Shown piece after piece: positions 9,204 through 21,376 of a stretch of DNA of 64,000 bases. This DNA is from Bradyrhizobium sp. Arg816 (GTDB lineage Bacteria; Pseudomonadota; Alphaproteobacteria; Rhizobiales; Xanthobacteraceae), in assembly GCF_029989365.1 (NCBI RefSeq), contig NZ_JAPRAQ010000004.1:124001-188000 (forward strand). The letters are read 5' to 3'. Every line of letters starts with the position of its first letter. The first letter of the stretch is position 1. A program made the translations under genes and the position numbers. The notes below the pieces were generated by a model that made no database searches, was not told the DNA's origin, and saw only the letters and a program-made list of their open reading frames with translations.

Positions 9204-10238
9204 ATGGAATATCGCAATCTCGGCTCCTCCGGCCTCAGGGTCCCCGTCCTCAGCTTCGGCACCGGCACGTTTGGCGGCCAAGGCCCGCTGTTCTCGGCCT
9301 GGGGCCGCAGCGGCGCTGACGAAGCGCGCAGGCTGGTCGACATCTGCCTCGATGCCGGCGTCAATCTGTTCGACAGCGCCGATGTCTATTCAAACGGCGC
9401 ATCCGAGGAAATCCTCGGCGCCGCAATCAAGGGACGGCGCGACAAGGTGCTGATCTCCACCAAGATGAGCCTGCCGATGGGCGATGGTCCGCTCGACGCC
9501 GGCTCTTCACGGTATCGTCTGGTCGCCTCGGTCGAAGCTGCGCTGCGGCGGCTCGGCACCGATTACCTCGATCTGCTCCAGCTCCATGCCTTCGATGCGT
9601 TCACGCCGATCGAGGAGGTGCTGTCGACCCTCGATACGCTCGTACGCGCCGGCAAGCTGCGCTATGTCGGTGTCTCCAATTTCGCCGGCTGGCAGCTGAT
9701 GAAGTCGCTCTCAATCGCCGACCGGCACGGCTGGCCGCGCCATGTCGCGCATCAGGTTTATTATTCGCTGCTCGGCCGCGACTATGAATGGGAACTGATG
9801 CCGCTCGCACGCGATCAGGGCGTCGGCGCGCTGGTCTGGAGCCCGCTCGGCTGGGGCCGGCTCACCGGCAAGATCCGGCGCGGAAAGCCGCTCCCTGCGA
9901 GCAGCCGTCTGCACGCCACCGCGCAGTTCGGCCCGCCCGTAAACGATGAGCGGTTCTATGCCATCGTCGACGTGCTTGATACGATCGCCGCGGAGACCGG
10001 CCGCACCGTGCCCCAAATCGCGATTGCCTGGCTGCTGTCGCGCCCCACGGTCTCCTCCGTGATCGTCGGCGCCCGCGACGAGGCGCAGCTGCGCGACAAT
10101 CTCGGCGCGGTTGGCTGGTCGCTGAGCCCGGACCAGATCACGCGTCTCGACGAGGTCAGCGCCGTGATACCGCCTTATCCCTACTACCCCTATCGCATCC
10201 AGGAAGGCTTTGCGCGCCTCAATCCGCCGCTGGTGTGA
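9204..10238 (+). CDS. Aldo/keto reductase
   Basis: NADPH-dependent oxidoreductase of the aldo/keto reductase superfamily, 344 residues, close to the Kv-beta/YajO-type subgroup. The catalytic tetrad is visible: Asp and Tyr in LFDSADVYSNG near residue 60, Lys in STKMSLP near residue 90, and His in LLQLHAFD near residue 130. An NADP-binding ending (VIVGARDEAQLRDN) lies near residue 290. The substrate cannot be told. ATG 9204 is preferred over ATG 9198 because the AGGAG at 9192-9196 is properly spaced only from 9204. It directly follows a broken MFS gene, so its original promoter context is probably disturbed. Confidence 0.9.
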   Translation: MEYRNLGSSGLRVPVLSFGTGTFGGQGPLFSAWGRSGADEARRLVDICLDAGVNLFDSADVYSNGASEEILGAAIKGRRDKVLISTKMSLPMGDGPLDAGSSRYRLVASVEAALRRLGTDYLDLLQLHAFDAFTPIEEVLSTLDTLVRAGKLRYVGVSNFAGWQLMKSLSIADRHGWPRHVAHQVYYSLLGRDYEWELMPLARDQGVGALVWSPLGWGRLTGKIRRGKPLPASSRLHATAQFGPPVNDERFYAIVDVLDTIAAETGRTVPQIAIAWLLSRPTVSSVIVGARDEAQLRDNLGAVGWSLSPDQITRLDEVSAVIPPYPYYPYRIQEGFARLNPPLV

Positions 10239-10245
10239 CGGACAA

Positions 10246-12695
<2,450 letters not shown>

Positions 12696-12930
12696 TCAGA
12701 ATAGCTACGTCAAAAACCTGATCGCCATGGCACAATATGGCACAATCTTGGCGGTCGTTTGTTCCACCATTCAACCAGTATATGGGTCAGGAGAGCGGGG
12801 CCAAAGGTTCATGCACGTCTCTCGCGCCGGCCCGTGGCAGAGCGTCGCGGCGACGCGCCATGCAGAAACGCACCTGTACACGCTCGCGTGATCTCCTTAA
12901 CTTCCGCCGCGCAATTTTTGGAGATGCGGC

Positions 12931-14505
12931 GTGGCGAAGAAGACGGCGACCAAGAAGAAAAGTGTTGCAAGGAAAGTAACGAAGACCTCGGTCAAGACGA
13001 GCACCGCCCGCAAGGTGGCCGTTGCGAAGGCGGCCAAGAAGACGGTCAAGAAGCCGGCGCCGCGCAAGTCGGCCACGGCACGCCGTCCGAAAGGGCCGGT
13101 CTGGCAATGGTCCGCGGTCGACACCGCGGCCGCGATCCGCAACGGCGCAATCTCAGCAGTCGAGACCGTCGAAGCGCATCTCGACCGGATGCGCGCCGTC
13201 AATCCGCGGCTGAACGCGGTCGTCGTCGATCTCAGCGAGGAAGCGCTGAAGGCTGCGCATGCGGCCGACAAGCAGCGCGGCAGGGGCGGCGTGCTCGGCC
13301 TGCTGCACGGCGTGCCCATCACCATCAAAGAGAATGTCGACTACGAAGGCCGGCCGAATTTCAACGGCGTGCCCGCCAACAAGGATTTTGTCGCGCCGTC
13401 GGACTCGCCCGTGGTGCGCAATCTCAAGAAAGCCGGCGCGATCGTCATCGGCCTCACCAACACGCCGGAATTCTCCTTCCGCGGCTTCACCGACAATCCA
13501 CTGCACGGGCTGACGCTCAATCCCTGGGATCCCAACATCACCTGCGGCGGTTCCTCGGGCGGCGCGGGCTCGGCGGTGGCCGCCGGCATCGGCACCATCG
13601 CCCATGGCAACGACATCGGCGGCTCGCTGCGCTGGCCGGCGCATTGCAACGGCGTCGCCACCATCAAGCCGACGCAGGGCCGCATCCCCGCCTTCAATGG
13701 AAGCGCAACCGCGGAGCGGCCGATGCTGGCGCATCTGATGTCGGCGCAGGGCCCGCTCGCCCGTCACGTCGGCGACATCAGGCTCGCGCTCGATGTGATG
13801 AGCCAGCGCGATCCGCGCGATCCCTGGTGGGTGCCGGCGCCGCTGGCCGGGCCGAAGCCGAAGGGACCGATCAAGGTCGCACTGGCCAGGATCCCGGGGG
13901 ATATGGACGTCGATCCGTCCGTCCGCGCGGCGCTGCGTCAGGCCGCCGATCACCTCGAGCGTTCCGGCTATCGCGTCAGCGAGGTCGATGTCCCCGACAT
14001 CGACGGCGTCTGGCAGACCTGGTGCGACATCATCACCAACGAGACCATGGTGATGCAGGAAGCCGGCATGCTGAAGGTGACGTCCGAGGACTTCCACAAG
14101 GCCTGGGGCGGCATGAAGACCAAGGCCAATGTGCTCGATATCAAGGCCTGGATGCAGGCGACGGCCGCACGCAACGGCCATATCCGCGCCTGGCAATTGT
14201 TCTTCGAGGAATATCCGGTCGTGCTGGCGCCGACCACGGTGAAACCGACGCCGGGACCGCGCGACGACACCGTCAGTGCCGATCGCGTGAAGGAAATCTT
14301 CTGGGGCGAGATCCGCTTCATCTCCGCCATCAACGTGCTGGGCCTGCCCGGCGCGGTGGTGCCGGTGACCCTGCATGACGGCAAGCCGATCGGCGTGCAG
14401 CTGATCGCCGGCCGCTATCGCGAGGACCTCGCGCTCGATGCCGCGGCCGCGATCGAGAAGCGTGCCGGTGTGCTCGCCCGCCGGCTCTGGGAGACGATGG
14501 AATAG
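12931..14505 (+). CDS. Amidase with lysine-rich N-terminal tail
   Basis: Amidase-signature enzyme, 524 residues, hydrolysing a carboxamide through a Ser-cisSer-Lys triad. Lys133 (PITIKEN), the cis-Ser208 in GGSSGG and the nucleophile Ser232 in DIGGSLRWPA are all present. The first 54 residues are very unusual: 21 are Lys or Arg, none are acidic, and the rest are mostly Ala, Thr, Val and Pro, like the AlgP/histone-H1-like tails of bacterial nucleoid proteins. The start is a GTG with a GGAG site 7 bases upstream; using an internal start would remove the tail, but no good later start with a ribosome site is seen before the domain. The tail could bind DNA, RNA or membrane; the substrate is unknown. 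Confidence 0.9.
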   Translation: MAKKTATKKKSVARKVTKTSVKTSTARKVAVAKAAKKTVKKPAPRKSATARRPKGPVWQWSAVDTAAAIRNGAISAVETVEAHLDRMRAVNPRLNAVVVDLSEEALKAAHAADKQRGRGGVLGLLHGVPITIKENVDYEGRPNFNGVPANKDFVAPSDSPVVRNLKKAGAIVIGLTNTPEFSFRGFTDNPLHGLTLNPWDPNITCGGSSGGAGSAVAAGIGTIAHGNDIGGSLRWPAHCNGVATIKPTQGRIPAFNGSATAERPMLAHLMSAQGPLARHVGDIRLALDVMSQRDPRDPWWVPAPLAGPKPKGPIKVALARIPGDMDVDPSVRAALRQAADHLERSGYRVSEVDVPDIDGVWQTWCDIITNETMVMQEAGMLKVTSEDFHKAWGGMKTKANVLDIKAWMQATAARNGHIRAWQLFFEEYPVVLAPTTVKPTPGPRDDTVSADRVKEIFWGEIRFISAINVLGLPGAVVPVTLHDGKPIGVQLIAGRYREDLALDAAAAIEKRAGVLARRLWETME

Positions 14506-14514
14506 GGTGATGGT

Positions 14515-14621
14515 CCCACCCTCTCCCACGACGAGGGGAGAGGGTGGCATAGGCGCCTTCGGCCGCCGTCCCTTAGAACGCCGATGCCTTGCATCGGCTA
14601 TGGCGCCGCGGCGAGGCTAGG
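14515..14621. repeat. Intergenic palindromic repeat, family A
   Basis: The element contains a ctctccc/gggagag palindrome, then GGTGGCATAGGC, a GGCCGCCG core, AGAACGCCG, and a short hairpin around GCATCGGCTATGGCGCCG. A closely similar copy lies at 17990-18082. Such elements are typical of dispersed repeats in these genomes. It also forms hairpins that may terminate the amidase transcript. The rest of the 306-base gap (14622-14811) is AT-richer and must hold the promoter of the sulfhydrylase gene. Confidence 0.65.
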
Positions 14622-14811
14622 GCGTACGAATTCATTAATCCAATTCGATTCAAGTTTTAGCCAATTCACCAACAAGCGTTAGGGTTACTTCCTCGATCTC
14701 TAGGCGAATTATTGTCCGCTTTACCACCCGCCTCTAACAGAGGAACGGCGGACAACGCACATGCCTCATACAGGCCAATAAGTGCGGCCCGCTCCACGCG
14801 GAGGTGGCACG

Positions 14812-16113
14812 ATGCGCAACGAGACGATCGCTATTCACGCCGGCTACGAGCCCGAAGCCACCACGCACGCGGTTGCCGTGCCGATCTACCAGACCGCGGC
14901 CTATGCCTTCGACAGCGCCGATCACGGCGCCGCGCTCTTCAATCTCGAGGCCGAAGGTTTTCGCTATAGCCGCATCGCCAATCCGACCAGCGCGGTGCTG
15001 GAGAAGCGTATCGCGCAGCTCGAAGGCGGCGTCGGCGCGCTCGCGGTCGCGACCGGCCAGGCTGCGCTGCATTTCGCCTTCGTCAACGTCGCCGATCACG
15101 GCGGCAACATCGTTTCCGTGCCGCAGCTCTACGGCACCACGCACACGCTGCTCTCGCACATCCTGCCGCGCCAGGGTATCACCGGCCGCTTCGCCGAGAG
15201 CGACAAGCCGGATGCGATCGCAAAACTGATCGACGAGAACACGCGCGCCGTGTTCGCCGAGACCATCGGCAATCCCGCCGGCAATGTCTGCGACATCGAG
15301 GCTCTCGCCAAGATCGCGCACGCGCATGGCGTGCCGCTGATCGTGGACAACACCGTCGCGACCCCGATCCTGCTCAAGCCGTTCGATTACGGCGCCGACA
15401 TCGCCGTGCATTCGCTGACCAAGTTCCTGGGCGGCCACGGCACCACGCTGGGCGGGGCCGTCGTCGATTCCGGAAACTTCCCCTGGGCCAAGCACGCCGA
15501 CCGCTTCCCCGCCTACAACAAGCCCGACGCCTCCTATCACGGCCTCGTCTATGCCGAGCGCTTCGGCCGGACCGCCTATATCGAGCGCGCCCGCAGCGTC
15601 TATCAGCGCACCATGGGTTCGGTGCTGTCGCCGTTCAACGCCTTCCTGCTGCTCCAGGGCATCGAGACCGTCGCGCTGCGCATGGAGCGCCACGTCGAGA
15701 ACGCGCGCAAGGTCGCCGAATTCCTGCGCAAGGACTCGCGCGTTGCCTGGGTCAACTACACCGGCTTCCCGGACAGCCCGTACTATCCGCTGGTGCAGAA
15801 ATATCTGGACGGTAACGCCTCCTCGCTGTTCACCTTCGGCATCAAGGGCGGCATGGAGGCCGGCAAGACCTTCTACGATGCGCTGAAGCTGATCACGCGC
15901 CTCGTCAATATCGGCGATGCCAAGTCGTTGGCGTGCCATCCGGCCTCGACCACCCACCGGCAGATGTCGGCGGAGCAGCAGCGCGTCGCCGGCGTGCTGC
16001 CGGAGACGATCCGCCTGTCGATCGGCATCGAGCATTCCGCAGATATCATCGAGGACATCGACCAGGCGCTCGAGAAGGCCTGCCCGTCGGCACGCCTCCA
16101 GGCCGCGGAGTAG
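14812..16113 (+). CDS. metY: O-acylhomoserine sulfhydrylase (Cys/Met metabolism PLP enzyme)
   Basis: PLP enzyme of 433 residues that condenses O-acetyl- (or O-succinyl-) homoserine with sulfide to homocysteine. Lys204 in HSLTKFLGGHGT is the PLP lysine and Asp179 in LIVDNT contacts the cofactor. The opening ETIAIHAGY and the length are typical of O-acetylhomoserine aminocarboxypropyltransferase. The ATG at 14812 follows a GAGGTG ribosome site; an upstream in-frame ATG at 14782 lacks one. Only 12 bases separate it from the homoserine O-acyltransferase gene, so the two probably form a methionine operon. The symbol assumes the acetyl-ester substrate; metZ (succinyl) remains possible. Confidence 0.88.
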   Translation: MRNETIAIHAGYEPEATTHAVAVPIYQTAAYAFDSADHGAALFNLEAEGFRYSRIANPTSAVLEKRIAQLEGGVGALAVATGQAALHFAFVNVADHGGNIVSVPQLYGTTHTLLSHILPRQGITGRFAESDKPDAIAKLIDENTRAVFAETIGNPAGNVCDIEALAKIAHAHGVPLIVDNTVATPILLKPFDYGADIAVHSLTKFLGGHGTTLGGAVVDSGNFPWAKHADRFPAYNKPDASYHGLVYAERFGRTAYIERARSVYQRTMGSVLSPFNAFLLLQGIETVALRMERHVENARKVAEFLRKDSRVAWVNYTGFPDSPYYPLVQKYLDGNASSLFTFGIKGGMEAGKTFYDALKLITRLVNIGDAKSLACHPASTTHRQMSAEQQRVAGVLPETIRLSIGIEHSADIIEDIDQALEKACPSARLQAAE

Positions 16114-16125
16114 GCGACGGCGCCG

Positions 16126-17127
16126 ATGACGATCTTGATCGACAGGGATCAAGGGATATCAAGCCCGGCGCTGGTGCCGGCCGAAGGCGATCTCGCGCGC
16201 GACCACGGTTTCGCCGATCTCACGATCGGCCTGATCAACAACATGCCGGATCCGGCGCTGAAGGCGACCGAGCGGCAGTTCATGCGGCTGCTCCAGGCGG
16301 CCGCAGGTCCGCGCCGTATCCGTTTCCATTGTTTCTCGCTGCCCTCGGTGAAGCGGTCGCCCGAGGCGAAGTGGCATGTCGAGAGCGAATATTCGGAGCT
16401 CAGCGAGCTCAGGCATCACAAGTTCGACGGGCTGATCGTAACAGGCGCCGAGCCGGTCGCGCCCGAGCTCGACCAGGAGCCGTATTGGCGCGACCTCACC
16501 GACCTGATCGACTGGGCCAAGGTCAACACGCGCTCGACGATCTGGTCGTGCCTCGCCGCGCATGCGGCGGTGCTGCATCTCGACGGCATCGCACGGCGGC
16601 GGCTGCCGGCCAAATGTCACGGCGTTTTCGATTGCGAAGCTGCGACGAACGATCCGCTGACGCGCGCCGCGCCTGCGCCCCTCAAGGTCTCCCATTCCCG
16701 CCTGAACGAGATCGCCGAGAGCGACCTCACGCAGGCCGGTTACCAGGTGCTGACGCGTTCGGCAAAGGCCGGCGTCGATATCTTCGTCAGGCAATATGCC
16801 AGCCGCTTCGTGTTCTTCCAGGGCCATCCGGAATACGATGCGCTGTCGCTCCAGCGCGAATATCTGCGCGATATCGGCCGCTATCTCGCGCGCGAGCGCG
16901 AGGCTTATCCGCACCTGCCCGTGAGTTATTTTGACGCAGCGACGGAAGAGAAGCTCGCCCGCTTCGAGAAGAAGGCGACCCAACAGCGCCACCCGGCGCT
17001 CACCAACGAACTGCCTGCGCTGAAGCTGCGCGCCGATATCGCCGCCGGCAGCGCCGCGGCGGCGCTTTTCCGCAACTGGCTGCAATATCTCGGTGCGGAA
17101 GCCGATATTTCGGTCCTGGCACGCTAG
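16126..17127 (+). CDS. metA: Homoserine O-acyltransferase, MetA family
   Basis: Activates homoserine by acyl transfer from acetyl- or succinyl-CoA, the first committed step to methionine. The class I glutamine-amidotransferase-like fold is shown by the nucleophile Cys142 (SCLAAHAAV), His234 and Glu236 (FFQGHPEYD), at the same numbering as in E. coli MetA. The specificity segment after GLIVTGA reads EPVAPEL instead of the E. coli PLGLVEF, so the acyl donor cannot be assumed. The length is 333 residues against about 309 in E. coli, with the extra part at both ends. It follows the sulfhydrylase gene by 12 bases and probably feeds it. Confidence 0.85.
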   Translation: MTILIDRDQGISSPALVPAEGDLARDHGFADLTIGLINNMPDPALKATERQFMRLLQAAAGPRRIRFHCFSLPSVKRSPEAKWHVESEYSELSELRHHKFDGLIVTGAEPVAPELDQEPYWRDLTDLIDWAKVNTRSTIWSCLAAHAAVLHLDGIARRRLPAKCHGVFDCEAATNDPLTRAAPAPLKVSHSRLNEIAESDLTQAGYQVLTRSAKAGVDIFVRQYASRFVFFQGHPEYDALSLQREYLRDIGRYLAREREAYPHLPVSYFDAATEEKLARFEKKATQQRHPALTNELPALKLRADIAAGSAAAALFRNWLQYLGAEADISVLAR

Positions 17128-17233
17128 ACGAAGGGCGTTGGTTCCGCATTAGGATTACCCGGGCGTTAGGCTTGCCTCCACCAGCGCACGAATGTTTCAG
17201 TAGAGAAATAGGGAATCGCAGGAAACGCAGTCG

Positions 17234-17977
17234 GTGTGGTCGGCACTCCAGGGACGCGTGAGCAATCGGCTGGCCCGGCATTTCCGTGCCGTGCCGCACC
17301 GGCTGCCTGCGCATGCGCCGATGGTGAGCTTCACGTTTGACGACGCGCCCGATAGCGCCGCTGGCGAGGGCGCCACGCTTCTGGAGACGCATGGTGGCCG
17401 CGGCACCTATTACCTCGCCGGTAGCCTGATCGATCGTCCGTCGGATCATTGGCACGGCCTGTCGAACGATGCGATCGTGCGGCTTCACCGGGCCGGTCAC
17501 GAGATTGCCTGCCATACCTTTTCGCACCAGAGCTCGGCCGATCTCGACGAGGCGGCCATGGCGCGCGAGATCGAGCGTAACCGCAGCCATTTCCATGCCA
17601 TCGATTCCTCGATCGTGCTGGAGAACTTCGCTTATCCCTATGGAATCGCCTCGGTCTGGCGCAAACCGCAACTCGCAAAGGTCTTTCGCTCGGCGCGCGG
17701 CATCCTTCCCGGCGTCAATCGCGACGTCATCGACCTCCAGTTCCTGCGTGCCTCGCCCCTGGTCGATCGCGAGATCGATATTGCTGGCGTCGATCGCTAT
17801 TTCGACGAGGCGGTCGCGAGCGGCGGATGGCTGATCTTCTACGGCCACGACGTCGCCAACGCGCCAAGCCCCTATGGCTGCACGCCGCACCTGATGCGCC
17901 ATGCGCTGGAGGCGGCCGGGAAGCGCGACATGCCGATCGTGACGGTGGCGGAAGCGCTGCGCCGGATCGGGGCGTAG
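17234..17977 (+). CDS. Polysaccharide deacetylase (NodB-homology) family protein
   Basis: Carbohydrate esterase family 4-like protein, 247 residues. The metal-binding motif 1 (SFTFDDAP near residue 35, with the TFDD core) and the motif 2 His pair (CHTFSHQS near residue 95) are present, as is a late YGHDV segment. These enzymes remove N-acetyl groups from polysaccharides, or act on other amides. There is no signal peptide, which is unusual for a cell-wall enzyme and suggests a cytosolic substrate or a precursor. The start is a GTG with an AGGAAA site upstream at 17219; no ATG fits. It stands alone between the methionine pair and a repeat element. Confidence 0.78.
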   Translation: MWSALQGRVSNRLARHFRAVPHRLPAHAPMVSFTFDDAPDSAAGEGATLLETHGGRGTYYLAGSLIDRPSDHWHGLSNDAIVRLHRAGHEIACHTFSHQSSADLDEAAMAREIERNRSHFHAIDSSIVLENFAYPYGIASVWRKPQLAKVFRSARGILPGVNRDVIDLQFLRASPLVDREIDIAGVDRYFDEAVASGGWLIFYGHDVANAPSPYGCTPHLMRHALEAAGKRDMPIVTVAEALRRIGA

Positions 17978-17982
17978 TTGCT

Positions 17983-18190
17983 CTTCTTTCCTTCTCCCTG
18001 TGGGAGAAGGTGGCATAGGCGGCCTTCGGCCGCCGTTCTTGAGAACGCCGAAGCAAAGCTTCGGCTATGGCGCCGGATGAGGGGTTGCATCCGCAAAAGC
18101 AATCCCTATCGAATTCGCAGTGACAGACCCCTCACCCGTCTCGCCGCTCCGCGGCGAGCCACCCTCTCCCACAAGGGGCGAGGGGAAGAT
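17983..18190. repeat. Intergenic palindromic repeats, family A
   Basis: Two facing elements. The left one (17990-18082) matches the 14515-14621 element, with ctccctgtgggag followed by GGTGGCATAGGC, GGCCGCCG, GAGAACGCCG and an AAGCTTCGG hairpin. The right one (18117-18190) ends in CCACCCTCTCCCACAAGGGG, the inverted counterpart of the left edge. The composite could fold into a large hairpin between the deacetylase gene and recQ. Confidence 0.65.
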
Positions 18191-18281
18191 AACGTCGTGC
18201 CCCCGCAAACAGTCTTGCCATGCCCGCGCGGTCATGCGACTGGCCTTGTGACGAATCCTACGGCCTTGCCCCGACGCGCCC

Positions 18282-20147
18282 ATGTCCGCTCCCTCCACCG
18301 CCCCGCTGCCTGCGCCGGCCAACGGCCGCGATGCGCTGTCGGTGCTGCATTCGGTGTTCGGCCTGCCGGGGTTCCGTGGTGCACAGGGCGAGATCATCCG
18401 GCACGTCACGGATGGCGGCAATTGCCTGGTCTTGATGCCGACCGGCGGCGGCAAGTCGCTGTGCTATCAATTGCCGTCACTGCTGCGCGAAGGTTGCGGT
18501 ATCGTGGTGTCGCCGCTGATCGCGCTGATGCGCGACCAGGTCGCCGGCCTGCTCGAGGCCGGGGTCAACGCCGCCGCGCTGAACTCGTCGCTGACGCTGC
18601 AGGAAGCTTCCGACATCGAGCGCCGCTTGATCGCGGGCGATCTCGACCTGCTCTATGTCGCGCCGGAACGCCTGGTGACGCCGCGTTGCCTGTCGCTGCT
18701 GGCGCAGGCGAAGGTGGCGCTGTTCGCGATCGACGAGGCGCATTGCGTCTCGCAATGGGGCCACGATTTCCGCCCCGAATATGTCGGCCTCTCCATCATC
18801 GCCGAACGTTTTCCGAACGTTCCGCGCATCGCGCTGACCGCGACCGCCGACGAACTGACCCGCAAGGAGATCGTCGAGCGCCTCCGGCTTGCCGACAGCC
18901 CGCAATTCGTCTCCAGCTTCGACCGTCCGAACATCCGCTACGAGATCGTCGACAAGCGCAACGCGGTGTCGCAGTTGAAAGAATTCATCCGGGAGCGGCA
19001 TGCGGGCGACGCCGGCGTGGTCTATTGCCTGTCGCGCAATCGCGTCGAGGAGGTTGCCGCCGCGCTCGACGACGCCGGCATTGCGGCGCTGCCCTATCAC
19101 GCCGGGCTCGACAGCAGCATACGCTCGCGCAACCAGGACCGGTTCCTCAACGAGGACGGCATCGTCATCGTCGCGACCATCGCCTTCGGTATGGGCATCG
19201 ACAAGCCCGACGTCCGCTTCGTCGCCCATCTCGATCTGCCCAAGAGCATCGAGGCCTATTATCAGGAGACGGGGCGCGCGGGGCGCGACGGCAAGCCGTC
19301 GGCGGCCTGGATGGCCTATGGTCTCTCCGACATCGTGCAGCAGCGCCGCATGATCGACGAGTCCAGCGGTTCTGACGATTTCAAGCGGGTGTCGATCGGC
19401 AAGCTCGACGCACTGGTCGGCCTCGCCGAGACCGCGCAGTGCCGGCGCAAGCGGCTGCTCGCCTATTTCGGCGAGGCGGAGACGGCGAGCAATTGCAGCA
19501 ATTGCGACAACTGCCTGACGCCGCCCAAGATGCGCGACGGCAAGGTGCTGGCGCAGAAGCTGCTGTCCTGCGCCTATCGCACCGGGCAGCGTTTCGGTGC
19601 GATGCAGCTGATCGACGTCCTGATTGGCCGCCTCACCGAAAAGGTGACGCAGTTCGGCCACGACAAATTGTCCGTGTTCGGCATCGGGCGCGAGCTGAAC
19701 GAGAAGCAGTGGCGCACGGTGCTGCGGCAGCTGGTGGCGATGGGGCATTTGTACAGCGACAGCGAAGCGTTCGGCGCGCTGAAGCTGACGGAGAGCGCGC
19801 GCGGCGTGCTACGCGGCGAGACCGAGGTCTGGCTGCGCGAGGAAGTGCCGGGCGCGCGTGTTCGCGCGAGCCGGACAAAATCCCGCCGTGGTGACCTCGC
19901 GCCTGCGGCCAACGCGCCGCAGGGCGATGTCGATCCCGAATTGCGGGCGCGGCTGAGGTCCTGGCGTTCGGACATCGCGCGCGAACGCGGCGTGCCGGCC
20001 TATGTCGTGCTGCACGATGCCACCATCGACGGCATCGTCCGGGCCTGGCCGACGACGCTGGACGAGCTCCGCAACGTGCCCGGCATCGGTGACAAGAAGC
20101 TCGAGCATTACGGCGACGAGCTGCTCCAGATCGTCAAGACGCGGTAG
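18282..20147 (+). CDS. recQ: ATP-dependent DNA helicase RecQ
   Basis: 3'-5' superfamily 2 DNA helicase, 621 residues, acting in recombination and replication-fork repair. Walker A MPTGGGKS is at residues 52-59, the DEAH box ([16 protein letters not shown]) near 148-162, a helicase motif VI ([10 protein letters not shown]) near 325, and a zinc-binding cluster with four Cys around residues 386-412 (NCSNCDNC). A winged-helix RQC region and a C-terminal HRDC domain (ending [15 protein letters not shown]) follow. The whole domain set is intact and normal in length. It is preceded by the family A repeat and followed by another repeat, with no obvious operon partner. Confidence 0.96.
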   Translation: MSAPSTAPLPAPANGRDALSVLHSVFGLPGFRGAQGEIIRHVTDGGNCLVLMPTGGGKSLCYQLPSLLREGCGIVVSPLIALMRDQVAGLLEAGVNAAALNSSLTLQEASDIERRLIAGDLDLLYVAPERLVTPRCLSLLAQAKVALFAIDEAHCVSQWGHDFRPEYVGLSIIAERFPNVPRIALTATADELTRKEIVERLRLADSPQFVSSFDRPNIRYEIVDKRNAVSQLKEFIRERHAGDAGVVYCLSRNRVEEVAAALDDAGIAALPYHAGLDSSIRSRNQDRFLNEDGIVIVATIAFGMGIDKPDVRFVAHLDLPKSIEAYYQETGRAGRDGKPSAAWMAYGLSDIVQQRRMIDESSGSDDFKRVSIGKLDALVGLAETAQCRRKRLLAYFGEAETASNCSNCDNCLTPPKMRDGKVLAQKLLSCAYRTGQRFGAMQLIDVLIGRLTEKVTQFGHDKLSVFGIGRELNEKQWRTVLRQLVAMGHLYSDSEAFGALKLTESARGVLRGETEVWLREEVPGARVRASRTKSRRGDLAPAANAPQGDVDPELRARLRSWRSDIARERGVPAYVVLHDATIDGIVRAWPTTLDELRNVPGIGDKKLEHYGDELLQIVKTR

Positions 20148-20163
20148 GGCATCCTGACCCGTA

Positions 20164-20257
20164 GCTTGTAGCCCGGATGGAGCGAAGCGAAATCCGGGGC
20201 AGTCTTTCCGTATTGTACGAGTCCCGGATTACGCTGCGCTCCATCCGGGCTACGAAG
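20164..20257. repeat. Intergenic inverted repeat, family B
   Basis: Arms TAGCCCGGATGGAGCGAAGC (from about 20168) and GCGCTCCATCCGGGCTA (to about 20252) are inverted copies that enclose two CCGG-rich segments. The motif (GTAGCCCGGATGGAGC) is a dispersed repeat type. It separates recQ from the convergent acdS and may also act as a transcription stop for both. Confidence 0.75.
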
Positions 20258-20294
20258 ATAGGCGAGGCGAGAGTCGTCCCGCCTCCCTTATGCT

Positions 20295-21311
20295 TCAGCC
20301 GTTCCGGAAGGCATACCCGTAGCCATTGAGCGCCGGCGCGCCGCCGAGATGGGCGTAGAGAATCTTTGCGCCCTTCTCGAAATGGCCCTTCTGGGTCAGG
20401 TCGATCAGGCCTTGCATCGATTTGCCCTCGTAGACGGGGTCGGTGATCATCGCCTCTAACCGTGCGGTGAGGCGGATCGCTTCCTTGGTCTCTTCCGACG
20501 GCACGCCATAGGCGGGATAGGCGTAGTCCTCGATCAGCACGACGTCATCTTCGACGATATCCTTGCCGAGCTCAACGAGCTTGGCGGTGTTCTGCGCGAT
20601 CGAGAGCACCTGCGCTTTCGTTTGCGCCGGCGTGAACGAGGCGTCAATTCCGATCACCTTTCGCGCGCGGCCATCGGCGGCGAAGCCAACCAGCATGCCG
20701 GCATGAGTCGAGCCGGTGACGGTGCAGACCACGATGTAGTCGAACTTGAAGCCGAGTTCGGCCTCCTGCTTGCGCACTTCCTCGGCGAAGCCGACATAGC
20801 CGAGGCCGCCGAATTTGTGCACGGAGGCGCCGGCGGGAATCGCGTAAGGCTTGCCGCCTGCCGCCTTCACCTCCTCGATCGCCTGCTCCCAGCTCTTGCG
20901 GATGCCGATGTCGAAGCCGTCGTCCACCAGGCGCACGTCGGCGCCCATGATGCGCGACAGCATGATGTTGCCGACGCGGTCATAGACGGCGTCCTCGTGC
21001 GGGACCCAGGCTTCCTGCACCAGGCGGCACTTCATGCCGATCTTGGCGGCGACGGCGGCGATCATGCGGGTGTGGTTGGACTGCACGCCACCGATCGAGA
21101 CCAGCGTGTCCGCGTTCGAGGCGATCGCGTCGGGGATGATGTATTCGAGCTTGCGCAGCTTGTTGCCGCCATAGGCGAGGCCGGAATTGCAGTCCTCGCG
21201 CTTGGCATAGATCTCGACATTGCCGCCGAGGTGCTTCGACAGCCGCTCCAGCTTCTCGATGGGCGTCGGGCCGAAGGTCAGCGGATAGCGCGCGAATTTG
21301 TCCAGCATCAT
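20295..21311 (-). CDS. acdS: 1-aminocyclopropane-1-carboxylate deaminase
   Basis: PLP enzyme that cleaves the ethylene precursor ACC to 2-oxobutanoate and ammonia, lowering plant ethylene. The length of 338 residues is exactly that of characterised ACC deaminases. Lys51 (GGNKLRK) is the PLP lysine, and the residues that separate real ACC deaminases from D-cysteine desulfhydrases are present: Tyr294-Glu295 and Leu322. Ser78 and Asn79 (VQSNH) complete the active site. It is divergent from an Lrp-type regulator gene, the classic acdR arrangement. The first of two consecutive ATGs gives the canonical length. The ribosome site is weak. Confidence 0.96.
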   Translation of the reverse strand: MMLDKFARYPLTFGPTPIEKLERLSKHLGGNVEIYAKREDCNSGLAYGGNKLRKLEYIIPDAIASNADTLVSIGGVQSNHTRMIAAVAAKIGMKCRLVQEAWVPHEDAVYDRVGNIMLSRIMGADVRLVDDGFDIGIRKSWEQAIEEVKAAGGKPYAIPAGASVHKFGGLGYVGFAEEVRKQEAELGFKFDYIVVCTVTGSTHAGMLVGFAADGRARKVIGIDASFTPAQTKAQVLSIAQNTAKLVELGKDIVEDDVVLIEDYAYPAYGVPSEETKEAIRLTARLEAMITDPVYEGKSMQGLIDLTQKGHFEKGAKILYAHLGGAPALNGYGYAFRNG

Positions 21312-21376
21312 TGGTCATCCCGATTGGCGTTGATCTGGCCGCAGCGACTAGCACGCGTCACGAGGAATGTGCTCTC

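Noticed and set aside
13153..14550. 465-codon frame antisense to the amidase gene
   Set aside because: Shadow of the amidase coding sequence; no family pattern or ribosome site.
14734..16152. 472-codon frame antisense to the sulfhydrylase gene
   Set aside because: Composition mirrors the PLP enzyme on the other strand; no domain seen.
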